From contig CANCLQ010000003.1 in the NCBI GenBank assembly GCA_947378845.1, positions 1 through 64,000 on the forward strand: 64,000 bases of DNA. The letters run 5' to 3'. How positions within the stretch are numbered: the stretch's first letter is position 1; each line of letters starts with the position of its first letter. Below the pieces are notes generated by a model. That model was not told the DNA's origin, ran no database searches, and was given only the letters and a program-made list of their open reading frames with translations. Below are positions 45,950-54,482 of the stretch, piece after piece. Both the position numbers and the translations under genes were made by a program. Source of the DNA: Opitutia bacterium (GTDB lineage: Bacteria; Verrucomicrobiota; Verrucomicrobiia; Opitutales; UBA953).

Positions 45950-48049
45950 TTGGACCCCAAATTTAATAACCCCTCTTCTTTGGCTGCTGAATTTGAAGTA
46001 GCCCAGGGGTTACATCGAGATGGTCAATTAGACGCAGCAATTGAAAGCTTAGAAAAAATTCTAGATAATGACCCTAGTTTTGCTGACGCTATTCATCAAC
46101 TCGGTTTGATATTTCGAGAGAAGGGCGATGCAGTTAAGGCCGAATTATTGATAAAGTCTGCTATCAATTTTAACTCCAACGATGCGAGGTACCACTGCAA
46201 CCTCGGCAATATTTTGCAGGATCAACAGCGACTGCAGGAAGCGGTAGGATTTTATAATACAGCGCTAAAACTAAAACCAGATTTGCCAGAGGTTCACTTA
46301 AACCTAGGGCTACTTCAACAGAAGCAAGATAAACACCGCAGCGCCATCGAGAGCTTCTCGCGAGCCATCGCACTACGTGGCGACTGGTCATTGGCGTACC
46401 TAAATCGTGGTAACTCTTACGGTAGCCTTCGACGATTTAATCAGGCCGTATTAGATTATGACTGTGCTATAAAGATTAATCCTTTCGAAGCACTGGCCTA
46501 CGTTAATCGCGGGATAGTTTTATATCAGCAGAATAATTTTGAGCAAGGTAGGGAGAGTTTTAAAAAAGGTTTACAGCTCAATCCAAATAACCCCGATGCG
46601 ATACAGAGTTTTGCAACCTCTTTGGCGCGAGCGGGGGATGCGGTTGCCGCCGCAAATATTTATGCCTGGGGATACCAGTTGTATCCCCATATTAACTCCT
46701 TCCTGGGTAGTTTAATACACCAGAAATTAAAGATGGCTGATTGGAGTTCCTTAAATGAGTTAATGTTAGAACATAGCCGGCGGCTGCTAAATGATGAATC
46801 TGTTGCAGATCCATTTGGCTTCATGGGTTTTGCGAATTCGGAGCACGAGCTTATGGTTGGAACAAAGAGATATAGCGCTGAACGTTTTACGCAGTCGCAA
46901 CGTTTGCCGAGATTTTGTAAGCCACACGCCAAAATCAAAGTCGGCTATTTAGGAGGAGAGTTCTGCTCACACGCCACCTCTTTTCTGCTCACGGGCGTAA
47001 TTGAGTCATTCGATAAGAATCGATTTGAACTCTATGCATTCGACAGTGGGCGCGATGACCAGAGTGCAATTAGAAAAAGAATGGAGAAAGCCTTCGATCA
47101 TTTTACCTGCATAACAGAAATCTCCGATGGTGAAGCGGCAGACTTAATTAATAAATGTGAAATCGATATACTGATTGATTTAAATGGTTTCTTTGGGAAT
47201 GCCCGCCAAGGAGTCTTGGCCTATAAGCCGAGCCCGATTCAAGTCAGTTATCTAGGTTGCCCGGGAACTATGGGTGCCGACTATATGGATTATCTTATTG
47301 CTGATGCGACAGTCCTTCCGCCTGCCAGCGAGCAGTTCTACAGCGAAAAAATTGTTCGGCTCCCTGGTAGCTACCAGTGCAATGATGATAAGCGCGAAAT
47401 TTCTCAAGCCATCGTAACTCGAGACAAATTCGGACTGCCTGAACAGGCGTTCGTTTTTTGCTGTTTTAATAATGTTTATAAAATTCTGCCCGATACATTC
47501 GACCGCTGGGTCCGTATTTTACTGCAGGTGAAGGGAAGTGTGCTCTGGTTGTTCGAAAGCCATCCGGTGGCAGTTGAAAATTTAAGAAAGGAGGCGGCGG
47601 CTCGTGGCCTTGATCCTGGTCGACTCATTTTTGCAAAGCATCTTTCACTGCCTGAGCACCTTGCTCGTCATCGTCTCGCCGACTTATTTATCGATACATT
47701 GCCGTATAATGCGCACACAACAGCAAGCGATGCCTTGTGGGCGGGGCTACCCGTGCTGACGCTCGTCGGTAAGACTTTTCCGGGGCGAGTTGGGGCGAGT
47801 TTGCTAAAAGCGATTGATATGCCAGAATTGATTACAACGACGCCTGAGGAATATGAGGCCAAGGCGATTGATTTGGCGACGCATCCCGAAAAGTTGGCGG
47901 CACTTAAGACCAAGTTGGCGAAGAACCGATTAACCACGCCGCTTTTTAATACCAAACTTTACACCAAGCATTTTGAAGCGGCGTTGACGGCAATGTATGA
48001 ACGCTATCAGGCCGGCATGCCGCCTGATCATATTGAAATTAAAGAATAG
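45950..48049 (+). CDS. TPR-containing O-GlcNAc transferase-like protein (paralogue 3)
   Basis: 699 residues from a TTG start six bases after the preceding stop; no nearby ATG exists. It has a shorter TPR array (about residues 10-240) and a more divergent GT41 domain: GYLGGEFCSHATSFL, ILIDLNGFFGNAR, PIQVSYLGCPGTMG, FCCFNNVYKILPDTF and DTLPYNAHTTASDALWAGLP. The domain sites are kept but the set differs, so this copy may use another acceptor. Last of the three-gene array. Confidence 0.88.
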   Translation: MDPKFNNPSSLAAEFEVAQGLHRDGQLDAAIESLEKILDNDPSFADAIHQLGLIFREKGDAVKAELLIKSAINFNSNDARYHCNLGNILQDQQRLQEAVGFYNTALKLKPDLPEVHLNLGLLQQKQDKHRSAIESFSRAIALRGDWSLAYLNRGNSYGSLRRFNQAVLDYDCAIKINPFEALAYVNRGIVLYQQNNFEQGRESFKKGLQLNPNNPDAIQSFATSLARAGDAVAAANIYAWGYQLYPHINSFLGSLIHQKLKMADWSSLNELMLEHSRRLLNDESVADPFGFMGFANSEHELMVGTKRYSAERFTQSQRLPRFCKPHAKIKVGYLGGEFCSHATSFLLTGVIESFDKNRFELYAFDSGRDDQSAIRKRMEKAFDHFTCITEISDGEAADLINKCEIDILIDLNGFFGNARQGVLAYKPSPIQVSYLGCPGTMGADYMDYLIADATVLPPASEQFYSEKIVRLPGSYQCNDDKREISQAIVTRDKFGLPEQAFVFCCFNNVYKILPDTFDRWVRILLQVKGSVLWLFESHPVAVENLRKEAAARGLDPGRLIFAKHLSLPEHLARHRLADLFIDTLPYNAHTTASDALWAGLPVLTLVGKTFPGRVGASLLKAIDMPELITTTPEEYEAKAIDLATHPEKLAALKTKLAKNRLTTPLFNTKLYTKHFEAALTAMYERYQAGMPPDHIEIKE

Positions 48050-48090
48050 TCGGAATTGCTAGTTGGGCTCGGCCCGTTCATTTCAATGGT

Positions 48091-48909
48091 ATGTCGCTGC
48101 ACTTTGCGCCCATGCCTTCAAGTGTGCTTCGCATTTCTGGCGAAGACGCCCAGGCGTACTTACAGGGTCAATGCACTGCGGATCTTCGCCAGGGCCCCGC
48201 GCATCATGCTCTTTGGCTTAATCGCAAGGGACGGGTGCTGGCTTACACTTTTATAATCGCGCAACCGAATGGCACATGGTTGCTGGCGTCGCCATCGATA
48301 CCGGCGAATGAGCTTACTAAAATTATATCAGCGAATCTTATCGCCGATGACGTCAACATTGCCGATGAAACTTCGCAATGGCAGACCGGAGTGCTTTGGG
48401 GTGAAGGCTCACCCGATACTGATAAATTTATATTCGTACCAACCAACGGTTACGGTGTGAAGGCTTGGAATGTTTTAGTTCCAGTCGGCATCACGATTCC
48501 TTGGCCCAGTGCCTCTCCAGAGGCACTCGAGGATTTACGCATAAGACACGGCGTGCCGAATGTGCCTGTAGACTGCGGAGCTAATGAATTTCCACAGGAA
48601 TGTGGATTGGATGCATGGGTAAGTTATACAAAAGGATGTTACCTTGGGCAGGAAGTTATGGCGCGAATACAATCAATGGGCTCATTGCGCCGGATATTGC
48701 GCTGTGTGCAATCAGTCGCAGGTGATTTAACTTCCGGTCAAGAACTACGATCCGCAGATAACGCAAAACTTTTAGGTACAATAAAGTCTGCATCTGGAAA
48801 CGTGGGCCTGGCATTGGTCTCCGTGGACCTAACAGAGGGCACTTCGTTGTTAGCGTCGAATGGAGAGGTCCAACTTGGTAAAGTTGCTCAATTAGGTTCG
48901 TTGGTCTAA
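48091..48909 (+). CDS. ygfZ: YgfZ/GcvT-family tetrahydrofolate-binding protein
   Basis: Folate-dependent factor for maturation of [4Fe-4S] enzymes. The 272-residue protein has RISGEDAQAYLQGQCTADL at the N terminus and the diagnostic KGCYLGQEVMARIQS motif (Cys near 190). Next to it is a class I fumarase, a [4Fe-4S] enzyme, although YgfZ targets elsewhere are chiefly radical-SAM proteins. Confidence 0.92.
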   Translation: MSLHFAPMPSSVLRISGEDAQAYLQGQCTADLRQGPAHHALWLNRKGRVLAYTFIIAQPNGTWLLASPSIPANELTKIISANLIADDVNIADETSQWQTGVLWGEGSPDTDKFIFVPTNGYGVKAWNVLVPVGITIPWPSASPEALEDLRIRHGVPNVPVDCGANEFPQECGLDAWVSYTKGCYLGQEVMARIQSMGSLRRILRCVQSVAGDLTSGQELRSADNAKLLGTIKSASGNVGLALVSVDLTEGTSLLASNGEVQLGKVAQLGSLV

Positions 48910-48956
48910 TGATTTCCATTTGCGGGTTACGCTAAATTAAGTTACATCTGTTCTAG

Positions 48957-50600
48957 ATGTCTTCAGCATTTCACTATCAAGACCCCTTTCCCTTAGGGAA
49001 AGATCAGACTCAGTATCGCTTGCTGACGCGCGACTACGTCACCCTAAGTGAATTTGAAGGTAAGCCAGTCCTTAAAGTTGCCCCAGAGGGCTTAACGCTT
49101 TTAGCCAATCAAGCATTTCACGATATTAATTTTTATCTTCGTACTGAGCACCTTAGACAAGTTGCGGCGATTTTATCTGATCCTGAAGCGAGCGATAACG
49201 ATCGAACGGTTGCATTGGCGATGTTGCGTAATGCCGAAGTAGCGGCCAAAGGCGTTTTGCCATTTTGCCAAGACACGGGAACGGCGGCGATTACGGCAAA
49301 GAAGGGCCAACAAGTCTGGACGAGTGGTGATGACGCCGAAGCGTTATCGTTAGGGGTCTACCAAGCTTACGCTCAGAATAATTTACGCTATTCGCAATTA
49401 GCTCCGCATGATTTATACACTGAGAAAAATACTGGAACTAATCTACCTGCACAAATTGATATCGCTGCCACCGGTGGCGCGAAGTTCGAATTTTTATTCG
49501 TAGCGAAGGGTGGGGGTTCCGCAAATAAATGTTTATTATTCCAAGAGACTAAGGCGGTCTTAAACCCTAAGTCCCTGCCGGCGTTTCTAGTTGAGAAGAT
49601 GAAGGGCTTAGGCACAGCCGCATGTCCGCCTTATCATTTAGCCATCGTCGTCGGTGGCACTTCTGCAGAGGCAACCATGAAGGCGGTCAAGTTGGCCTCG
49701 ACTCACTATTATGACGAATTGCCGACCAAGGGTAATGAGCACGGCCAAGCTTTTCGTGATAAAGAGTTGGAAGCCATTTTACTTAAAGAAGCACACCAGT
49801 TGGGAATTGGTGCGCAGTTTGGCGGTAAGTGGTTTGCGCTCGATGTACGCGTGATTCGTTTACCGCGGCACGGTGCATCATGTCCAATTGGTATGGCAGT
49901 TTCCTGTTCAGCGGATCGCAATGCTAAGGCGAAAATCGATAAAGACGGAATTTGGATTGAGCAGTTGGAAATGAATCCAAGTCAGTTCATTCCTGAATCG
50001 AGCCGTAAGCACCAAGACGCTTCTAAGGTCGTGAAGGTAAATCTTAACCGACCCATGAAGGAGGTCTTGGCTGAACTTTCTAAATATCCTGTGACCACCC
50101 GACTGGCGCTCACGGGCACGTTGGTCGTGGCGCGTGACTTAGCTCACGCCAAATTGCGCGAGCGATTAGAGCGAGGCGAAGGGCTGCCAGATTATATCAA
50201 AAATTTCCCAGTCTATTATGCTGGTCCCGCGAAGACGCCTGTGGGCATGGCCTCGGGTTCGTTTGGTCCAACGACTGCAGGTCGCATGGATAGTTACGTT
50301 GAATTATTTCAGAAGCATGGCGGATCTTTAATTATGATCGCCAAGGGCAATCGCGGTCAGACGGTAACCGACTCCTGTAAGAAGCACGGCGGATTTTATC
50401 TCGGTTCGATTGGAGGCCCTGCAGCAATTTTAGCTCAAGAGAATATTAGGAAAGTTGATGTCATCGATTACGCTGAGTTGGGCATGGAGGCCGTATGGAA
50501 AATCGAAGTGGTTGATTTCCCTGCGTTTATTTTAGTGGACGATAAGGGCGTCGACTTCTTCCAGAACCTCCCGGCTGGCTGCGGTATCTGTTCTCCGTAA
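48957..50600 (+). CDS. class I (iron-sulfur) fumarate hydratase
   Basis: Interconverts fumarate and malate with a [4Fe-4S] cluster. The 547-residue length and order match class I FumA/FumB: LPFCQDTGTA carries one cluster Cys, LGTAACPPYHLAIVVGG the second, and GCGICSP at the C-terminal end of the beta part is present. Other conserved segments include APTDTG-like VGMASGSFGPTTAGRMDSY. It lies 47 bases after ygfZ, one gene that can support its cluster. Confidence 0.94.
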   Translation: MSSAFHYQDPFPLGKDQTQYRLLTRDYVTLSEFEGKPVLKVAPEGLTLLANQAFHDINFYLRTEHLRQVAAILSDPEASDNDRTVALAMLRNAEVAAKGVLPFCQDTGTAAITAKKGQQVWTSGDDAEALSLGVYQAYAQNNLRYSQLAPHDLYTEKNTGTNLPAQIDIAATGGAKFEFLFVAKGGGSANKCLLFQETKAVLNPKSLPAFLVEKMKGLGTAACPPYHLAIVVGGTSAEATMKAVKLASTHYYDELPTKGNEHGQAFRDKELEAILLKEAHQLGIGAQFGGKWFALDVRVIRLPRHGASCPIGMAVSCSADRNAKAKIDKDGIWIEQLEMNPSQFIPESSRKHQDASKVVKVNLNRPMKEVLAELSKYPVTTRLALTGTLVVARDLAHAKLRERLERGEGLPDYIKNFPVYYAGPAKTPVGMASGSFGPTTAGRMDSYVELFQKHGGSLIMIAKGNRGQTVTDSCKKHGGFYLGSIGGPAAILAQENIRKVDVIDYAELGMEAVWKIEVVDFPAFILVDDKGVDFFQNLPAGCGICSP

Positions 50601-50645
50601 GCGGGATTTATTGACAGTATTTAGCCGTAGGGCATTTCTTAATAA

Positions 50646-51656
50646 ATGCGCAGGCTTATTACCCCACTGTCACTCGCTTCGATATTAATTACTGCGTCCG
50701 CTTGGGCAGCGACAACGGATGTCGTGGCACCTGCTTCGACCCCAGCCAAAGTTGCGGCTGCTGCTGAACCAGCGACCGAGGATACGCCTGAGGTGATGAA
50801 GAAGAAAGTGGTTTATCCGACCACGGTTAATGTCCAAGTCGATGTTCCTTACCTTGGAGATAAGCGCAAAGATAAGGCCGATATTTATACACCGCTCAAT
50901 CACGACAAAACTAAACCATTGCCCGGGATCATTGTAATTCACGGCGGCGGATTTAATGACGGCGACAAGGCGCGTAATCGTGAGCTCAACATTTCAGAAA
51001 ATATCACACTCAAAGGTTATGTGTGTATGAGTATTAATTATAAGCTGCGTCGCACCAAGGGTCAGGTCACTTGGCCGCAGAGTGTCTATGATGCAAAAGC
51101 GGCCGTTCGTTATCTCCGCAAAGAAGCGGCGAACTTAGGCGTCGATCCAGATAAAATTGGCGTGATTGGATGCTCCGCAGGTTGCAACCTGTCGATGATG
51201 TTGGCGACAACGGGCGCAGCGGACGGCTTCGACGCTGTTAAAGACGAGCCCTACCAAGACATTTCACCGAAGGTGAGTTGTGCAATTGGGTTTTATGGCG
51301 CGGTAGATTTGATGAATTACCACGACATGAAGATGTTCGCGAAGACACGCGAAGAAGCACCCGAGCTCTATAAGAAGGGTTCGCCGATTACTTATTTGGA
51401 CGACAAAGATCCGCCTATGCTCTTGGTTCATGGCACTGCAGATGTGACGGTCCCCTTAAGTCAAAGTGAGACTTACATTAAAATCGCCAAACAAAAAGGC
51501 GCTAACTGCATCTTGGAAGTTATTCCAGATGCTCCACACACTTTCGACCTTCAGCCTAAGCAAAAAGACCTTCGTCCGTTAGTAGTCGCATTTTTTGACC
51601 AGCACTTGAAGGGCAAAGTTCCAGCGGCTGAAGTTAAAGCTCCTGGCGCAAAATAA
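50646..51656 (+). CDS. secreted alpha/beta hydrolase (esterase/feruloyl esterase-like)
   Basis: A 336-residue exported hydrolase with a signal peptide (about residues 1-20). The oxyanion motif is IVIHGGGFNDGDKARN, the nucleophile Ser is in GVIGCSAGCNLSMM, and the late Asp and His appear in HGTADVTVPLSQS and PDAPHTFDLQP. The fold group matches the BD-FAE/HSL esterases that act on small esters or on acetyl and feruloyl groups of polysaccharides. It sits three bases before a secreted glycosidase gene, which supports a role in sugar polymer breakdown. Confidence 0.87.
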   Translation: MRRLITPLSLASILITASAWAATTDVVAPASTPAKVAAAAEPATEDTPEVMKKKVVYPTTVNVQVDVPYLGDKRKDKADIYTPLNHDKTKPLPGIIVIHGGGFNDGDKARNRELNISENITLKGYVCMSINYKLRRTKGQVTWPQSVYDAKAAVRYLRKEAANLGVDPDKIGVIGCSAGCNLSMMLATTGAADGFDAVKDEPYQDISPKVSCAIGFYGAVDLMNYHDMKMFAKTREEAPELYKKGSPITYLDDKDPPMLLVHGTADVTVPLSQSETYIKIAKQKGANCILEVIPDAPHTFDLQPKQKDLRPLVVAFFDQHLKGKVPAAEVKAPGAK

Positions 51657-51659
51657 TTT

Positions 51660-53027
51660 ATGAACCTCCGCCAGTTATTTTTTCTGGTTGGTGCACTATG
51701 GGTGGCTTCTTTAAGTGCAGAGCAAAAAGTTGAAGTAGCAAAAAAACCCGGCGAGCCGTTCACACTTCAGGCATCCAAGAGTCTGGCAGATTTACCGCCT
51801 GTAAAAATAGACCAAGGACTTAATGTCTTTGGTGGACTGATCTCGCCTCAACAAAAAGCGACAGGCTTTTTCCGCGTCGAAAAAATTAATAGTCGGTGGT
51901 GGATTATTGATCCAATAGGAGGTCGGTTCATCCATCGTGGCGTGGCCTCGGTCAATCCACTTACTACTGACGGAGCGAAGGCCGCTTTAACAAAATTGTT
52001 TAAAGATAGAGCGGGTTGGGCGGAAGCGACTACGAAGCAATTATGGGATGCAGGTTTCAATGGTACCGGCTCATGGAGCGATGACGATAATTTGGCCAAA
52101 GCACCACGAAGAGTTGTTTCAACTAAGCTCGTGGGACTAATGGCTGGCTTCGCCAAAACACGCGGCAAGGAGTTCGCTTGGATGGGGCGCGGTCACATGG
52201 ATTACCTTGGCGACTGTCCATTTATTTTTGATCCTGGCTTCAGAGACTATTGCAAGGAGGCCTGTAAGTCGTTGGTCGCAAATAAAGACAACCAATGGTT
52301 GTTAGGTTACTACACAGATAACGAAATGCCCTGGAGTCCTAAGATGCTCGAAAGGTATTTAGCACTAAAAGAAAATGAGCCTGGTCGATTGGCTGCCGAA
52401 GCTTGGCTTAAGGATAATAAAATTACCAAAGACGGAATTACGGATGTGCACCGTGATGCCTTTTTACAATTTGCGGCTGAGAAGTATTTTGAAATCACGA
52501 GTTCGGCTATTCGCGAGGCAGACCCCAATCACATGGTGTTGGGTGCACGCTTCCATGATTCGGTGGTAAATTTTGACCCCATCTTCGTAGCGGCGGGCAA
52601 GTACTGCGACGTCATCAGTGTGAATTACTATCGTGCCTGGACTCCGCGTCCTGCTCAAATGTCGGGCTGGTTGCAGAAGTCCGGAAAGCCTTTCTTAATA
52701 ACTGAGTGGTATGCTAAGGCCGAGGACAGCGGCATGGCCAATACGGGCGGTGCTGGCTGGCTTGTGCATACACAGAAGGACCGCGGACTTTATTATCAGC
52801 ACTTCGCGTTAGGTCTCTTGGCTAACCCAGGTTGCGTCGGCTGGCATTGGTTTAGATACGCGGATAATGATCCGGACACCAAAGGCGTGGATCCATCGAA
52901 CCTTGATTCTAATAAGGGAATCGTGACCTCTCGCTACGAGCCATACCCGCCACTATTGGAAGCAATGAAAGAGCTTAACCAGCGCACCTATGGGCTGATT
53001 GAGTTTTTAGATAAGTCTGCCAAGTAA
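51660..53027 (+). CDS. secreted agarase-like (clan GH-A) glycoside hydrolase
   Basis: A 455-residue exported protein with a short signal peptide (LRQLFFLVGALWVASLSA). The catalytic barrel has LGYYTDNEMPWS, with the likely acid/base Glu, and PFLITEWYAKAEDSG, with the likely nucleophile Glu; the surrounding WWIIDPIGGRFIHRGV and NYYRAW fit the GH50/GH86-like beta-agarase group. Substrate is inferred to be an algal-type galactan. It follows the esterase gene by three bases, so the pair is likely an operon. Confidence 0.8.
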   Translation: MNLRQLFFLVGALWVASLSAEQKVEVAKKPGEPFTLQASKSLADLPPVKIDQGLNVFGGLISPQQKATGFFRVEKINSRWWIIDPIGGRFIHRGVASVNPLTTDGAKAALTKLFKDRAGWAEATTKQLWDAGFNGTGSWSDDDNLAKAPRRVVSTKLVGLMAGFAKTRGKEFAWMGRGHMDYLGDCPFIFDPGFRDYCKEACKSLVANKDNQWLLGYYTDNEMPWSPKMLERYLALKENEPGRLAAEAWLKDNKITKDGITDVHRDAFLQFAAEKYFEITSSAIREADPNHMVLGARFHDSVVNFDPIFVAAGKYCDVISVNYYRAWTPRPAQMSGWLQKSGKPFLITEWYAKAEDSGMANTGGAGWLVHTQKDRGLYYQHFALGLLANPGCVGWHWFRYADNDPDTKGVDPSNLDSNKGIVTSRYEPYPPLLEAMKELNQRTYGLIEFLDKSAK

Positions 53028-53030
53028 CGC

Positions 53031-53423
53031 TTACTTATCCCACTCAAGTGCGCCGCGCTTCACTTCGTAGGCAAGTCCGAGGACAAGTGTGCCGAGGAAG
53101 ACTGCGGTTGCGGCAGTGATAGCGATACCTGCGGCGAGGAATTCGCGATAGACCAGTGCCCAAGGCACGAGAAACACGACTTCGATATCAAAAAGAATAA
53201 AGAGCATCGCTGTTACATAAAACTTCACGGCGAAACGTGGGTGTACTTTGCCTTCGGCAGGTAGGCCGCACTCGTAAGCTTTATCTTTAATATAATTTCC
53301 TTTGGCGCGTTGACCGAAGATGTGGCTGGCGACAACTACCCCGATCGGAATGGCAAAGCCCAATACCGCCTGAACTAGGACAGGTAAGTAGGTCGAGAGG
53401 GTTTGGGTCTCAGTTGCAGACAT
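53031..53423 (-). CDS. nuoA: NADH-quinone oxidoreductase subunit A, isolated
   Basis: A 130-residue membrane subunit of complex I with three hydrophobic segments. YECGLPAEGKVHPRFAVKFY and the acidic FILFDIEVVFLVPWA block identify it. No other nuo gene is in the window. It lies 56 bases after the DUF4340 gene on the same strand and could be read with the ABC operon. The start is ATG 53423. Confidence 0.93.
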   Translation of the reverse strand: MSATETQTLSTYLPVLVQAVLGFAIPIGVVVASHIFGQRAKGNYIKDKAYECGLPAEGKVHPRFAVKFYVTAMLFILFDIEVVFLVPWALVYREFLAAGIAITAATAVFLGTLVLGLAYEVKRGALEWDK

Positions 53424-53479
53424 ACCGACACGAAAAAGCCCAAGCCAAGAGAGGCAAGGGCTTTCAGTGCTTTAGATAA

Positions 53480-54478
53480 TTATTTAACGGGATTTGAATC
53501 CGCTGGAGCTGGGGCGGGTGCTGGTAAGGTGCGTAAGTTGAAGTCGGCCAAACTCACGGGGATTTGTTCAGCCAGCCAGGGGGCGCAGCTAAACTCCGCT
53601 TTCTTGCCGAGCTGATTGATGACGTTGGCAGAGTCTGAGTGACTTACGCGCAGAAATAGTTTTGCAGGATTTTTTTCAGATCCGATGGTCTTGGCCCATC
53701 GAGTGGTCAGGATGCTACCATCGTAGAGTTCAACTCGGATCTCAACATGGCTAGAGGTGTTTTTTTGTGCCTCCAATGCATCGGGGTTATTTAATTCCAC
53801 TGCATCAGAGAAACGTAAGACGGATAGGGTCTTAGCGAGGCCTTCTAAGAGTGACCCTTCTTTGCCGCTGAATGACTTAGATTTTTCGCTGCGCGTGAAA
53901 CGTTCTTCGCCGTCATTGAATTTAAGTGTGAGTGATTTTATTTCTTCGGCCTTGGCGGTGAAGAGGGTGCTGTTTACCCAAGCGCTTGGGTCGGGTTCAA
54001 TGTAACCATTAAAATTTGTACGAAGTGCGAACGCTTCGCCCGCAATTTGAATTGCACAACCGACGCCATCATCGGTTTCTTTGCCGATATTTAAAGTAAT
54101 CGATTTATTATTTTGTCCCTCAATCGTCAGCGTCGCATTCGACAACTCCAGTTTTTCTAGGCGCTTTGGGTTCTGCGTTAATACACCGAGATTGTTAGCG
54201 CGCTGCAGCGATTGCACTAGTGGGGCGAGGCGAGATTCTAGGTCGGCTGGTAAAGAGAATTTCTCTTTCACCTCCCAGGCTCCAGTGGTAGATTTTTCCA
54301 CAGTCGAGACCTTGTCTCGGGCTTTGATGGTGAAGCGTTGTGCGGTCCCCAGAATTTCGGCTGGAATGAGAGCGGCCTTAGTGACTTCGGAGTTCTCTTG
54401 TTTGCTTTTAAGATTAAGTGCCACCAGGGCGACGATGCCTAGACCTAGTGTGCTGATTAGGAGGGTGCGAAGACGCAT
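53480..54478 (-). CDS. DUF4340 family protein
   Basis: A 332-residue protein with an N-terminal membrane helix (about residues 4-20) and a repeated beta-rich extracytoplasmic region; VSTVEKSTTGAWEVKEKF and FDGEERFTR-like blocks (KFNDGEERFTRSEKS) match the DUF4340 pattern. In many Bacteroidetes and PVC genomes DUF4340 follows a Gld-type ABC exporter, as it does here. It ends in a Pro/Ala-rich tail. Function unknown. Confidence 0.85.
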   Translation of the reverse strand: MRLRTLLISTLGLGIVALVALNLKSKQENSEVTKAALIPAEILGTAQRFTIKARDKVSTVEKSTTGAWEVKEKFSLPADLESRLAPLVQSLQRANNLGVLTQNPKRLEKLELSNATLTIEGQNNKSITLNIGKETDDGVGCAIQIAGEAFALRTNFNGYIEPDPSAWVNSTLFTAKAEEIKSLTLKFNDGEERFTRSEKSKSFSGKEGSLLEGLAKTLSVLRFSDAVELNNPDALEAQKNTSSHVEIRVELYDGSILTTRWAKTIGSEKNPAKLFLRVSHSDSANVINQLGKKAEFSCAPWLAEQIPVSLADFNLRTLPAPAPAPADSNPVK

Positions 54479-54482
54479 ACGT

